Of a stretch of DNA of 8,397 bases, positions 1 to 5,252 are shown one piece after another. The notes beneath the pieces were generated by a model. That model ran no database searches. It had not been told where the DNA came from and worked only from the letters and a program-made list of their open reading frames with translations. Both the position numbers and the translations under genes were made by a program. The DNA is from an uncultured Porphyromonadaceae bacterium (GTDB lineage Bacteria; Bacteroidota; Bacteroidia; Bacteroidales; Muribaculaceae). Position 1 is the first letter of the stretch, and each line of letters begins with the position of its first letter. The stretch lies in the NCBI GenBank assembly GCA_947176355.1, contig CAMWQY010000106.1, positions 1 to 8,397 on the forward strand, written 5' to 3'.

Positions 1-4
1 GACC

Positions 5-35
5 ACGGAAGTCTCCGATTAATCAGAACCTCCGT
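5..35 (+). other. Imperfect inverted repeat near window edge
   Basis: Positions 5-9 (ACGGA) pair with 31-35 (TCCGT), and after one mismatch G11-T12 pair with A28-C29. The loop contains the palindrome GATTAATC (17-24). T-runs follow at 45-50 and 56-62, but the first is about nine bases from the stem. It could be a weak terminator of a gene lying left of the window, or chance. No coding region can be assigned in the first 145 bases: frame 2 closes at 20-22 and frame 1 at 70-72, with no context to show whether either is the tail of a gene. Confidence 0.25.
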
Positions 36-79
36 ATTCCCTCCTTTTTTGCATCTTTTTTTGAAAAAATGAGGAAATA

Positions 80-111
80 TTTGGCAGATTCAAATATTAT
101 TTGTAATTTTG
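80..111 (+). promoter_or_regulatory. Bacteroidota housekeeping promoter for tRNA-Tyr
   Basis: TTTG at 80-83 and TAATTTTG at 104-111 match the Bacteroidota sigma-ABfr consensus (TTTG at -33, TAnnTTTG at -7) with a 20-nt spacer. Transcription would start near 117-120, giving a short 5' leader before the tRNA at 146. The spacer and boxes are the same as those of the promoter at 2248-2279, which supports both calls. Confidence 0.75.
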
Positions 112-145
112 CATCGTGAAACACGCGCGATGTGTAGTTTCATTC

Positions 146-228
146 GGGCGAATACCAGAGTGGCCAAATGGGGCAGACTGTAAATCTGCTGGTTAATACC
201 TTCGGTGGTTCGAATCCATCTTCGCCCA
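146..228 (+). tRNA. tRNA-Tyr (GTA anticodon)
   Basis: The acceptor stem is perfect: GGGCGAA (146-152) pairs with TTCGCCC (221-227), with discriminator A228. The D stem is CCA/TGG (155-157 with 169-171). The anticodon stem is GCAGA/TCTGC (173-177 with 185-189) around loop CTGTAAA, placing anticodon GTA at 180-182. A long variable arm with GGT/ACC pairing (191-200) makes it class II, as expected for bacterial tRNA-Tyr. The T arm has loop TTCGAAT (209-215). CCA is not encoded (the next bases are CT), so it must be added by the nucleotidyltransferase. Confidence 0.97.
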
Positions 229-255
229 CTCGTCATTCATTCATTTATTTTTTTT

Positions 256-286
256 CGCGGTATCCTTCGGGATCCGCGTTTTTTTT
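256..286 (+). terminator. Intrinsic terminator of the tRNA-Tyr unit
   Basis: CGCGG (256-260) pairs with CCGCG (274-278), and ATCC (262-265) pairs with GGAT (270-273), with a single bulged T261. The tetraloop is TTCG (266-269) closed by C-G, the very stable C(UUCG)G type. Eight T residues follow directly (279-286). The stem lies 28 bases after the tRNA and separates it cleanly from the sigma-factor gene. Confidence 0.95.
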
Positions 287-304
287 CGTCTTTTTTATTC
301 ATCA

Positions 305-332
305 TGTAACTATCCGCCCCTATACAGCGACT
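305..332 (+). promoter_or_regulatory. Putative ECF-type (autoregulated) promoter
   Basis: No TAnnTTTG box is visible between the terminator and the sigma gene. Instead there is TGTAAC (305-310), a 16-nt spacer and GCGACT (327-332), followed by AATAG. This resembles the -35 AAC-type and -10 CG-type elements of ECF promoters and the arrangement seen upstream of ECF genes in Bacteroidota. If correct, the start point would be near 338-342, about 20 nt before the ATG at 359. Recognition by the sigma factor it precedes is inference. Confidence 0.4.
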
Positions 333-358
333 AATAGTATAAAAACATATCAAAAACG

Positions 359-940
359 ATGATTACGCTGACTACGACGAAAACGTCTTCCTCAATATTT
401 GATGTCTTAGCTGATATGGTGATGCGATTTGCCGCATCATTGGGTGTCAATACTGAATCAAGACGGCTTGAACATATTTTTTCTGAGACCATTCAGACTC
501 ATGATGCTATGATCAGACGTATCTGCCTTGGATATGCCGCCAATCCTCAGGATCTGGAAGACCTCTATCAAGATGTGCTCGTGAATATCTGGCGCGGACT
601 CCGGTCATTCCGTTCAGAATCCTCCATTCGCACTTGGGTCTATCGTATTGCACTCAACACATGCGTCTCCACGCTTCGCGCAAGAAGCAACCGTCCCTCC
701 CAGGCTTCACTCGAAGATGTGATTTTAGTTGCGGATGATTCTCTGGATAAACGCGAGTCAATCAAAGACCTTTATGAGTGCATCGCCACTCTGAATCCCA
801 TCGACAAAGCAATCATGATGATGTGGCTCGACGAATACTCCTACGATGAAATCGCGGAGACGATAGGCATAACGCGCAATAACGTTGCCACACGCCTTCA
901 TAGAGCAAAAGAAAAACTCAAAGAAAAGTTTAATAATTAA
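359..940 (+). CDS. ECF-family RNA polymerase sigma factor
   Basis: This 193-residue protein would direct RNA polymerase to a specific promoter set. Region 2 spans about residues 45-110 and includes LEDLYQDVLVNIWRGL (66-81) followed by FRSESSIRTWVYRIALN (84-100), the core-binding and -10-recognising helices. After a linker, region 4 spans about 138-191, with helix-turn-helix sequence YSYDEIAETIGITRNNVATR (160-179) and the typical end LHRAKEKLKEKF. There is no region 1 or 3, so it is ECF class. The first 40 residues are longer than in many ECF proteins; the ATG at 359 is kept because it follows the putative promoter closely, but in-frame Met20 and Met22 are alternatives. The next gene starts 11 nt after the stop, so the two are almost certainly co-transcribed. 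The regulon and signal are unknown. Confidence 0.95.
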   Translation: MITLTTTKTSSSIFDVLADMVMRFAASLGVNTESRRLEHIFSETIQTHDAMIRRICLGYAANPQDLEDLYQDVLVNIWRGLRSFRSESSIRTWVYRIALNTCVSTLRARSNRPSQASLEDVILVADDSLDKRESIKDLYECIATLNPIDKAIMMMWLDEYSYDEIAETIGITRNNVATRLHRAKEKLKEKFNN

Positions 941-951
941 TCGTAAATAAA

Positions 952-1497
952 ATGGATAATCTTAGAAAAGACTGGCAAGATGCCAATGTGGCTATTCAGA
1001 GTCAATCAAATTCACATGACATAATCATTAACGGCAAACGTCGTACTGCCCTTGAAAATCTCGCTGATCGTTATCGGAGATTCTCAAATATGGCATTGGC
1101 GCTTATTCTGTTGAGTTTTTCATGGGCATTAAATCCAGATATGTTCCCTGACAATTATCGTCTCAGGATTGCCGTAAGTGTGTCGTTTGCTGTCTATGCT
1201 TTGATAGCATCTGTTATGGACCGCTGGCTTTATAATGGAGTTCGAAGTATCGACGTTGTCAATATGCCTGTATCGGAAGTAATCAGGAAGGCTCTATTCT
1301 ATCGTAAGCGTCATCTGCAGTTTATCGCAATCCTTCTTCCAAGCGTATTGGCGATCATTGGGTTCATAGCATGGTCGATGGATAACTTTTATTTCAGACT
1401 TGGAATCTTGATCGGTTTTATTGCAGGCACTGCTCTCGGACTGCGCCAACTTTTCGCTTTCCTCGCCGACTATCGCGCCATCACCTCCGACAAATAA
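952..1497 (+). CDS. Four-helix membrane protein paired with the ECF sigma factor
   Basis: I do not recognise a named family. The 181-residue product has a hydrophilic, basic N-terminal segment (1-44, including GKRRTALENLADRYRRF at 28-44), then four predicted membrane helices at about 45-61, 71-90, 123-142 and 148-171. There is a charged cytoplasmic-looking stretch at 90-122 (RKALFYRKRH). There is no signal peptide and no zinc anti-sigma HxxxCxxC motif. It starts 11 nt after the sigma gene in an A-rich context without a Shine-Dalgarno sequence, as usual in Bacteroidota. Position suggests a membrane-bound anti-sigma or sensor, with the N-terminal segment as the likely sigma-binding part, but this is inference from operon structure only. 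Confidence 0.85.
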   Translation: MDNLRKDWQDANVAIQSQSNSHDIIINGKRRTALENLADRYRRFSNMALALILLSFSWALNPDMFPDNYRLRIAVSVSFAVYALIASVMDRWLYNGVRSIDVVNMPVSEVIRKALFYRKRHLQFIAILLPSVLAIIGFIAWSMDNFYFRLGILIGFIAGTALGLRQLFAFLADYRAITSDK

Positions 1498-1499
1498 AT

Positions 1500-1616
1500 C
1501 CCTATTAGCCCTATCAGCCCTATTAGACTAATTCGCACTATTAGACTAATTCGCCCTATTAGCCCCATCAGCCCTATTGGCCCCATCAGACTAATTCGCC
1601 CTATTCGGCCAATTCC
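1500..1616. repeat. 9-bp tandem array between convergent genes
   Basis: Thirteen consecutive 9-bp units fill the gap without phase slips. Two main unit types occur: CCCTATTAG (with variants such as CCCCATCAG) and ACTAATTCG, interspersed. The array begins 3 bp after the stop of the membrane-protein gene and ends 2 bp before the stop codon of the convergent phosphatase gene. Because the period is three codons, the minus strand stays open through it, producing a spurious Leu-Ile-Gly-like reading frame. No hairpin plus T-run terminator is seen at this junction. Confidence 0.92.
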
Positions 1617-1617
1617 G

Positions 1618-2247
1618 CTAAAAGCTAAACCCCAACACAACCCCGGCGCTCGTCTCGCTGACTGCAGGCACGAGCGCCACTTCATGTTTCTGCATATAAG
1701 GATGCGTAAAGATCATGGCACTCGCAGCTCCGATTGCAGCTCCCGCAGCCACGTCCCACCAATGATGCTTCTTTCCATACACCCTGCCCCATGCTGTATA
1801 TGTCGACAAGGCATAAGCGGGTATACTCCATTTCCAACCATATCTTCTTCCGATATAAGTGGATGCTGCAAAAGTCACTGAAGAATGCCCGGAAGGAAAT
1901 GAATGTGCGTTGCTGAAATCAGGCCTGTTCTCCTTTATCAGATATTTCAGTCCAAGTGTGACCCCTGCTGTGACTGCAGCCGTTAGTGCCCCTTCTTTCA
2001 AACCTTCCCAATCCTTCTCTATAAGAGTCACTGCCAATGCAGTAGCCGGGATAGCCACAGCTATGACGTCGGTAGATGTCCTTACTCCTTTTTGTGCATT
2101 TGTAGGCGTGAAGGAGCTTTCTTGAGCGCTTACACTCAAAGGAAGAAAAATAGATATAATATAGACTGAGATCATGAGTATTCCTTTCAGTCCGGATAAT
2201 CTTTTTTCTCCATTTTTTAGTCGATATGTCAGTTTGTCATTTGTCAT
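1618..2247 (-). CDS. PAP2-family phosphatase, probable lipid phosphatase
   Basis: All three PAP2 motifs are present in this 209-residue protein: K101-x6-R108-P109, P118-S119-G120-H121, and G154-R155-x5-H161-x3-D165 (the last with Gly in place of the usual Ser before Arg). His161 would be the nucleophile, His121 the acid and Asp165 its partner. Such enzymes remove phosphate from lipids such as undecaprenyl pyrophosphate, phosphatidic acid or lipid A, on the outer face of the inner membrane. A signal-peptide-like segment (about 21-41, ending SVSA before Gln42) follows a basic N terminus. Hydrophobic helices lie near 61-76, 87-101, 122-134, 141-152 and 166-180. The C terminus (190-209) is beta-like and ends in GVVLGFSF. 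The gene is transcribed away from the steroid operon; Met25 is an alternative start but would shorten the basic signal region. The exact substrate cannot be told. Confidence 0.93.
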   Translation of the reverse strand: MTNDKLTYRLKNGEKRLSGLKGILMISVYIISIFLPLSVSAQESSFTPTNAQKGVRTSTDVIAVAIPATALAVTLIEKDWEGLKEGALTAAVTAGVTLGLKYLIKENRPDFSNAHSFPSGHSSVTFAASTYIGRRYGWKWSIPAYALSTYTAWGRVYGKKHHWWDVAAGAAIGAASAMIFTHPYMQKHEVALVPAVSETSAGVVLGFSF

Positions 2248-2279
2248 TTTGCAAATGTCGCTTTATTTTTGTAAATTTG
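2248..2279 (+). promoter_or_regulatory. Promoter of the 5-alpha-reductase operon
   Basis: TTTG at 2248-2251 and TAAATTTG at 2272-2279 match the Bacteroidota -33/-7 consensus with a 20-nt spacer. The start point should be near 2285-2288, leaving a leader of about 38 nt before the ATG at 2325. This decides the start of the first operon gene: an in-frame ATG at 2226 lies upstream of the promoter and inside the divergent phosphatase gene. The -33 box directly abuts the phosphatase start codon (2245-2247). No convincing promoter for the phosphatase was found on the other strand. Confidence 0.75.
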
Positions 2280-2324
2280 CAAGTTGAAAGGTTTTTTATC
2301 CTTTTTTATAATCTTGCTTATATA

Positions 2325-3104
2325 ATGAACGTAATTTTCGACCCAATAGTGTTCCGCACAGTCGAATATGTCATGATTGCACTTGCTGTCATGGTCTTTG
2401 CGGGACTGCGCTTCATAACGCCGGGCTACGGCATTTTCTATACCCCTAAATGGGGTCCCTCGGTTGGCAATCGCCTTGGATGGGTATTGATGGAGGCTCC
2501 TGTCTTCATCTGTATGGCAATATTGTGGGCTTGTTCTGATCGTCGCTCCGAGACGGCGTTGATCGCAATGGCCTCTCTCTTTATGCTCCATTATTTCCAG
2601 CGCTCCTTCATATTCCCGCTCCTCATTAAAGGCAAGAGCCGTATGCCGCTTTGCATCATTCTTATGGGTTGTGTCTTCAATGTGGTAAACGCTTACCTCA
2701 TTGGAGGATGGCTGTTCTATGTGTCTCCTGTCGACACTTATCCTGTATCTTGGCTTTTGACTCCGAAATTCATAATCGGTATCTTGATTTTTTTCGCCGG
2801 AATGGGTATAAACCTGCAATCCGACTATATAATTCGGCATCTCAGGAAGCCTGGCGACAAAGGACATTACATCCCCAAAGGGGGCATGTTCCGCTACGTC
2901 ACTTCAGCCAACTATTTCGGTGAATTCACGGAGTGGGTCGGATATGCGGTGCTTACTTGGTCGCTCCCCGGTGTGATATTTGCTCTTTGGACATTTGCCA
3001 ATCTTGCTCCACGCGCTCGTTCTCTCTATGACCGCTACGTAAAGGAGTTTGGCGATGAATTCACTTCTCTTAATAGAAAATACATTATTCCATTTATATG
3101 GTGA
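2325..3104 (+). CDS. Steroid 5-alpha-reductase family protein (3-oxo-5-alpha-steroid 4-dehydrogenase)
   Basis: The family reduces the delta-4 double bond of 3-oxo-steroids with NADPH, giving flat 5-alpha (allo) products. From the ATG at 2325 the protein has 259 residues, the size of human SRD5A1. The C-terminal half carries the family signature: GMGINLQSDYIIRHLRKPGD followed by IPKGG.F.YVTSANYFGE..EW.GYA..TWSLP, and a final RKYIIPFIW, all close to human SRD5A1/SRD5A2 and plant DET2. Glu57 and Tyr90 align with SRD5A2 catalytic Glu57 and Tyr91, while SRD5A2 Gln56 is Met56 here (WVLMEAP). Several long hydrophobic segments fit the seven-helix membrane fold. It overlaps the next gene by 7 nt, so the two are translationally coupled. 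Polyprenol reductase or enoyl-CoA reductase relatives are less likely given the signature. In gut Bacteroidales such enzymes (5AR) act on 3-oxo-delta-4 bile acids and hormones; this substrate is inferred. Confidence 0.93.
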   Translation: MNVIFDPIVFRTVEYVMIALAVMVFAGLRFITPGYGIFYTPKWGPSVGNRLGWVLMEAPVFICMAILWACSDRRSETALIAMASLFMLHYFQRSFIFPLLIKGKSRMPLCIILMGCVFNVVNAYLIGGWLFYVSPVDTYPVSWLLTPKFIIGILIFFAGMGINLQSDYIIRHLRKPGDKGHYIPKGGMFRYVTSANYFGEFTEWVGYAVLTWSLPGVIFALWTFANLAPRARSLYDRYVKEFGDEFTSLNRKYIIPFIW

Positions 3105-4327
3105 CCAACCACGACAGACTTTTCACTCCCGGGAAAATAGGTCCCGTGGAATTGCGCAACCGTTCCATTCGCAGCGCAGCCTTCGAAGGCATGGGAAAAG
3201 ACAATAATCCTACTGATATGCTCCGCGACTATCATTGGAGTGTGGCTGATGGGGGAGTGGGAATGACCACTTTGGCCTATGCCGGCATCAATCGGTCTGC
3301 TCTCTCGTTTGAGACTCAGCTTTGGTTGCGCCCGGAGATAGTAAGTTCGCTTCGTGAGATTACTGATGGCATTCACGATCGTGGTGCCAAGGCATCGATT
3401 CAGATCGGGCATTGTGGCAACATGACGCATATAAAGACAGCCGGAGGAATTCCGGTTGGTGCTTCCACGGGATTTAACCTGTATTCCCCGACTATCGTTC
3501 GTGGTTTGAAGAAGGATGAACTCAAGCAGATGGCTCGCGACTTTGGCGATGCAGTCCGCACTGCCCGTGATGCAGGCTTCGACTGCGTTGAGGTGCATGC
3601 TGGGCATGGCTATCTTATATCGCAGTTCCTATCTCCATATACCAACCATCGTCGTGACGAATTCGGCGGTTCTCTCGATTCCCGAATGAGATTCCTCCGT
3701 ATGTGTATGGAGGAAGTGATGAAAGCTGCCGGAAGCGATATGGGTGTCCTGGTCAAGACTAATATGCGCGATGGTTTCAAAGGGGGACTTGAGATCGACG
3801 ACTGTCTTACTGTTGCCAAAGAAATTGAAAATCTTGGAGCCCATGCAATTGTGCTCAGCGGTGGATTTGTAAGCAAAGCCCCGATGTATGTCATGCGTGG
3901 TGAAATGCCTATATATACCATGACATACTATATGAAGCTTTGGTGGCTTAAGTATGGAGTGAGGATGGTAGGCAAATACATGATACCGACTGAGCCATTC
4001 AAGCCTCTTTATTTCCTCGAAGATGCTAAAAAATTCCGCAAAGAACTCAAGTTGCCGTTGGTCTACGTCGGAGGTGTTGTAGATGGAGAAAGCATGGATA
4101 AGGCTCTTTCTGAAGGATTTGACTTCGTGCAGATGGGGCGTGCCCTGCTTAGAGAACCCGATTTCATCAATAAGCTTGCAGCTGAGGCCACTCATCATTG
4201 TGGTTGTGAACACGTCAACTACTGCATCGCACGCATGTATAGTCGCGAGATGGCTTGCCACTGCACTATCCCCGACCTCCCTCCAAAAATACGCAAAGAA
4301 ATCGATAAAATTAGAGTTAAAGGTTGA
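3098..4327 (+). CDS. Old Yellow Enzyme-family NADH:flavin oxidoreductase, 5-beta-reductase-like
   Basis: This 409-residue protein is a single TIM-barrel FMN enzyme. It opens with LFTPGKIGPVELRNRSIRSA (8-27) and has the active-site strand IQIGHCGN (101-108). The family hallmark HAGHGYLISQFLSPYTNHR is at 167-185, followed by DEFGGSLDSR (187-196). A phosphate-binding end includes YVGGV and the sequence FDFVQMGRALLREPDF. It resembles the N-terminal half of BaiCD/BaiH and 2,4-dienoyl-CoA reductase but lacks their C-terminal FAD/NAD domains. A cysteine-rich C terminus (Cys368, 370, 376, 387, 389) could bind an Fe-S cluster, though one expected cysteine is Val373. A tyrosine- and tryptophan-rich insert near 265-310 may be membrane-associated. 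Between a 5-alpha-reductase and an SDR, it most likely interconverts 5-beta-3-oxo and delta-4-3-oxo steroids (5BR role); other enone reductions are possible. Confidence 0.93.
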   Translation: MVTNHDRLFTPGKIGPVELRNRSIRSAAFEGMGKDNNPTDMLRDYHWSVADGGVGMTTLAYAGINRSALSFETQLWLRPEIVSSLREITDGIHDRGAKASIQIGHCGNMTHIKTAGGIPVGASTGFNLYSPTIVRGLKKDELKQMARDFGDAVRTARDAGFDCVEVHAGHGYLISQFLSPYTNHRRDEFGGSLDSRMRFLRMCMEEVMKAAGSDMGVLVKTNMRDGFKGGLEIDDCLTVAKEIENLGAHAIVLSGGFVSKAPMYVMRGEMPIYTMTYYMKLWWLKYGVRMVGKYMIPTEPFKPLYFLEDAKKFRKELKLPLVYVGGVVDGESMDKALSEGFDFVQMGRALLREPDFINKLAAEATHHCGCEHVNYCIARMYSREMACHCTIPDLPPKIRKEIDKIRVKG

Positions 4328-4357
4328 TAGTTAATCGTTAATAGTTGATCGTTGATG
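4316..4357. repeat. 7-bp tandem array (GTTRATN) bridging stop and start codons
   Basis: Six contiguous 7-bp units fit the consensus GTTRATN; only the first departs from it at one position. The array encodes the last codons of the flavoenzyme (Val-Lys-Gly), supplies its TGA stop (4325-4327), fills the 27-nt spacer, and its last unit GTTGATG contains the ATG of the next gene (4355-4357). A change in copy number would shift the intercistronic distance in 7-nt steps. There is no recognisable Shine-Dalgarno sequence. Confidence 0.92.
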
Positions 4358-5155
4358 AAAGATCTTGCAGGAAAGTGGGCTGTAGTCACTGGTGCCGACG
4401 GAGGCATCGGTATTGAGTTCTGTCGTGCTCTTGCCCGACGTGGCTGCTCGCTTGTCATAGTGAGTGTCACTGTCGATCCCCTCCGACAAGCTGCCGTATT
4501 TCTTGAAAATGAATTCGGAATCAAGGTCTTCCCCTATACTCTCGACCTCACTGACCCTCATGCCGATTCTATGCTTGCTGCTTATCTTGGTACAAGGAAT
4601 ATAGACCCTGATATAGTCATCAACAATGCCGGCATTTTCAGTTTCCGCGAATTTGCTGACACTTCCGACGCGAAAATCCAAAGTTTCATTGATCTCCATG
4701 TTCGTGCCACCACCATGATTTCCCTCCTTTTTGCAAGAAGGTTTAAGCAACGTGGAAGTGGACGTATTCTCAACATGTCGTCAATGTCTTGCTGGATGCC
4801 TATGCCGGGTCTTGCGATGTATGCTTCCACCAAGGCATATATCCGTGTCTTCACCCGCTCGCTCCACTATGAGCTAAAAGACTATGGAGCATCTGCCACG
4901 GTTGCTGCCCCGGGAGCGATCGCAACATCTCTTTTCGGACTTCCCGACCATCTTATGAAACTTGCTGTTGGAATCGGTGCTGTGGCAAAGCCGGATAAGT
5001 TTGCAGAGAAAGCCGTAAGTGCGATGCTGAAAGGCAAAAAGCAATACATAAATGGCTTCCTCAATCGCCTTGCCATCTTCTTCGTAGGTATCACTCCTAC
5101 ATGGATTCGTATGCAAGTAAAACGTCGTCTCCTCGACAAAGGAATCACTAAGTAA
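4355..5155 (+). CDS. Short-chain dehydrogenase/reductase, probable 3-beta-hydroxysteroid dehydrogenase
   Basis: This 266-residue classical SDR would oxidise or reduce a hydroxyl/ketone using NAD(P). The cofactor motif TGADGGIG (12-19), the NNAG motif (90-93) and the catalytic Ser143, Tyr156 and Lys160 (YASTK) are present, and PGAIATSLF (about 187-195) fits the usual post-catalytic loop. The Asn of the usual catalytic tetrad appears to be His115 (DLHVRA). After strand 2 (VIVSVTVD) there is neither the Asp typical of NAD nor an obvious Arg for NADP, so the cofactor is unclear. A hydrophobic C terminus (about 237-252) may associate with the membrane, as in some 17-beta-HSD relatives. The ATG at 4355 is chosen over the TTG just before it. 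As the third gene of the operon, the likely role is reduction of the steroid 3-ketone to 3-beta-hydroxyl; stereochemistry is inferred. Confidence 0.92.
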   Translation: MKDLAGKWAVVTGADGGIGIEFCRALARRGCSLVIVSVTVDPLRQAAVFLENEFGIKVFPYTLDLTDPHADSMLAAYLGTRNIDPDIVINNAGIFSFREFADTSDAKIQSFIDLHVRATTMISLLFARRFKQRGSGRILNMSSMSCWMPMPGLAMYASTKAYIRVFTRSLHYELKDYGASATVAAPGAIATSLFGLPDHLMKLAVGIGAVAKPDKFAEKAVSAMLKGKKQYINGFLNRLAIFFVGITPTWIRMQVKRRLLDKGITK

Positions 5156-5159
5156 TTTA

Positions 5160-5187
5160 GAATTGAGAATTAAGAATTGAGAATTAT
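5160..5187. repeat. 7-bp tandem array (GAATTRA)
   Basis: Four contiguous 7-bp units with consensus GAATTRA begin 4 bp after the SDR stop codon; the last unit ends AT instead of RA. It is one of two different 7-bp arrays in the 97-bp gap before the DUF2723 gene. Similar sequence is often seen between genes in Bacteroidales and, when mis-translated, gives peptides like NSQFSIL. No terminator or TAnnTTTG promoter is seen in the gap, so read-through to the next gene is plausible. Confidence 0.9.
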
Positions 5188-5217
5188 CAGTGGGTGCGAA
5201 TAGAGAAAATCCGGCTA

Positions 5218-5248
5218 ATTATGCATTATGCATTATGCATTATGCATT
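5218..5248. repeat. 7-bp tandem array (ATTATGC) just before a start codon
   Basis: Four exact ATTATGC units (5218-5245) plus a partial ATTA lie immediately before the ATG at 5253. Each unit carries an ATG, so ATGs occur at 5221, 5228, 5235 and 5242 in all three frames. That at 5235 is in frame with the next gene. Those at 5221 and 5242 share a frame that ends at TAA 5248-5250, 2 nt before the assigned start. Confidence 0.93.
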
Positions 5249-5252
5249 AAAG

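Noticed and set aside
168..362. Short open frame starting within the tRNA
   Set aside because: It runs through the tRNA and its terminator, and the peptide is poly-Phe from T-runs.
1550..1601. Copies of the tRNA 3' end (TTCGCCC) inside the 9-bp array as possible integration att sites
   Set aside because: Only seven bases match, at two places (1550-1556 and 1595-1601). This follows from the repeat sequence, and no integrase is present.
1500..1616. CRISPR array
   Set aside because: The units are 9 bp with no spacers, and there are no cas genes in the window.
1470..1685. Minus-strand open frame with Leu-Ile-Gly/Arg-Ile-Ser tripeptide repeats
   Set aside because: It is a translation of the 9-bp array, kept open only because the period is three codons, and it overlaps the ends of two well-supported genes.
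2244..2867. Long open frame (207 codons) antisense to the 5-alpha-reductase
   Set aside because: It has low-complexity composition with no domain, lies opposite a well-supported gene, and would run through that gene's promoter.
3629..4261. Long open frame (210 codons) antisense to the flavin oxidoreductase
   Set aside because: It is a shadow of a strongly conserved coding sequence, with no recognisable motif or start context.
5190..5252. N-terminal extension of the DUF2723 protein from GTG 5190
   Set aside because: The extra residues (ending NYALCIMHYALK) are a translation of the ATTATGC repeat, while the family start fits ATG 5253.
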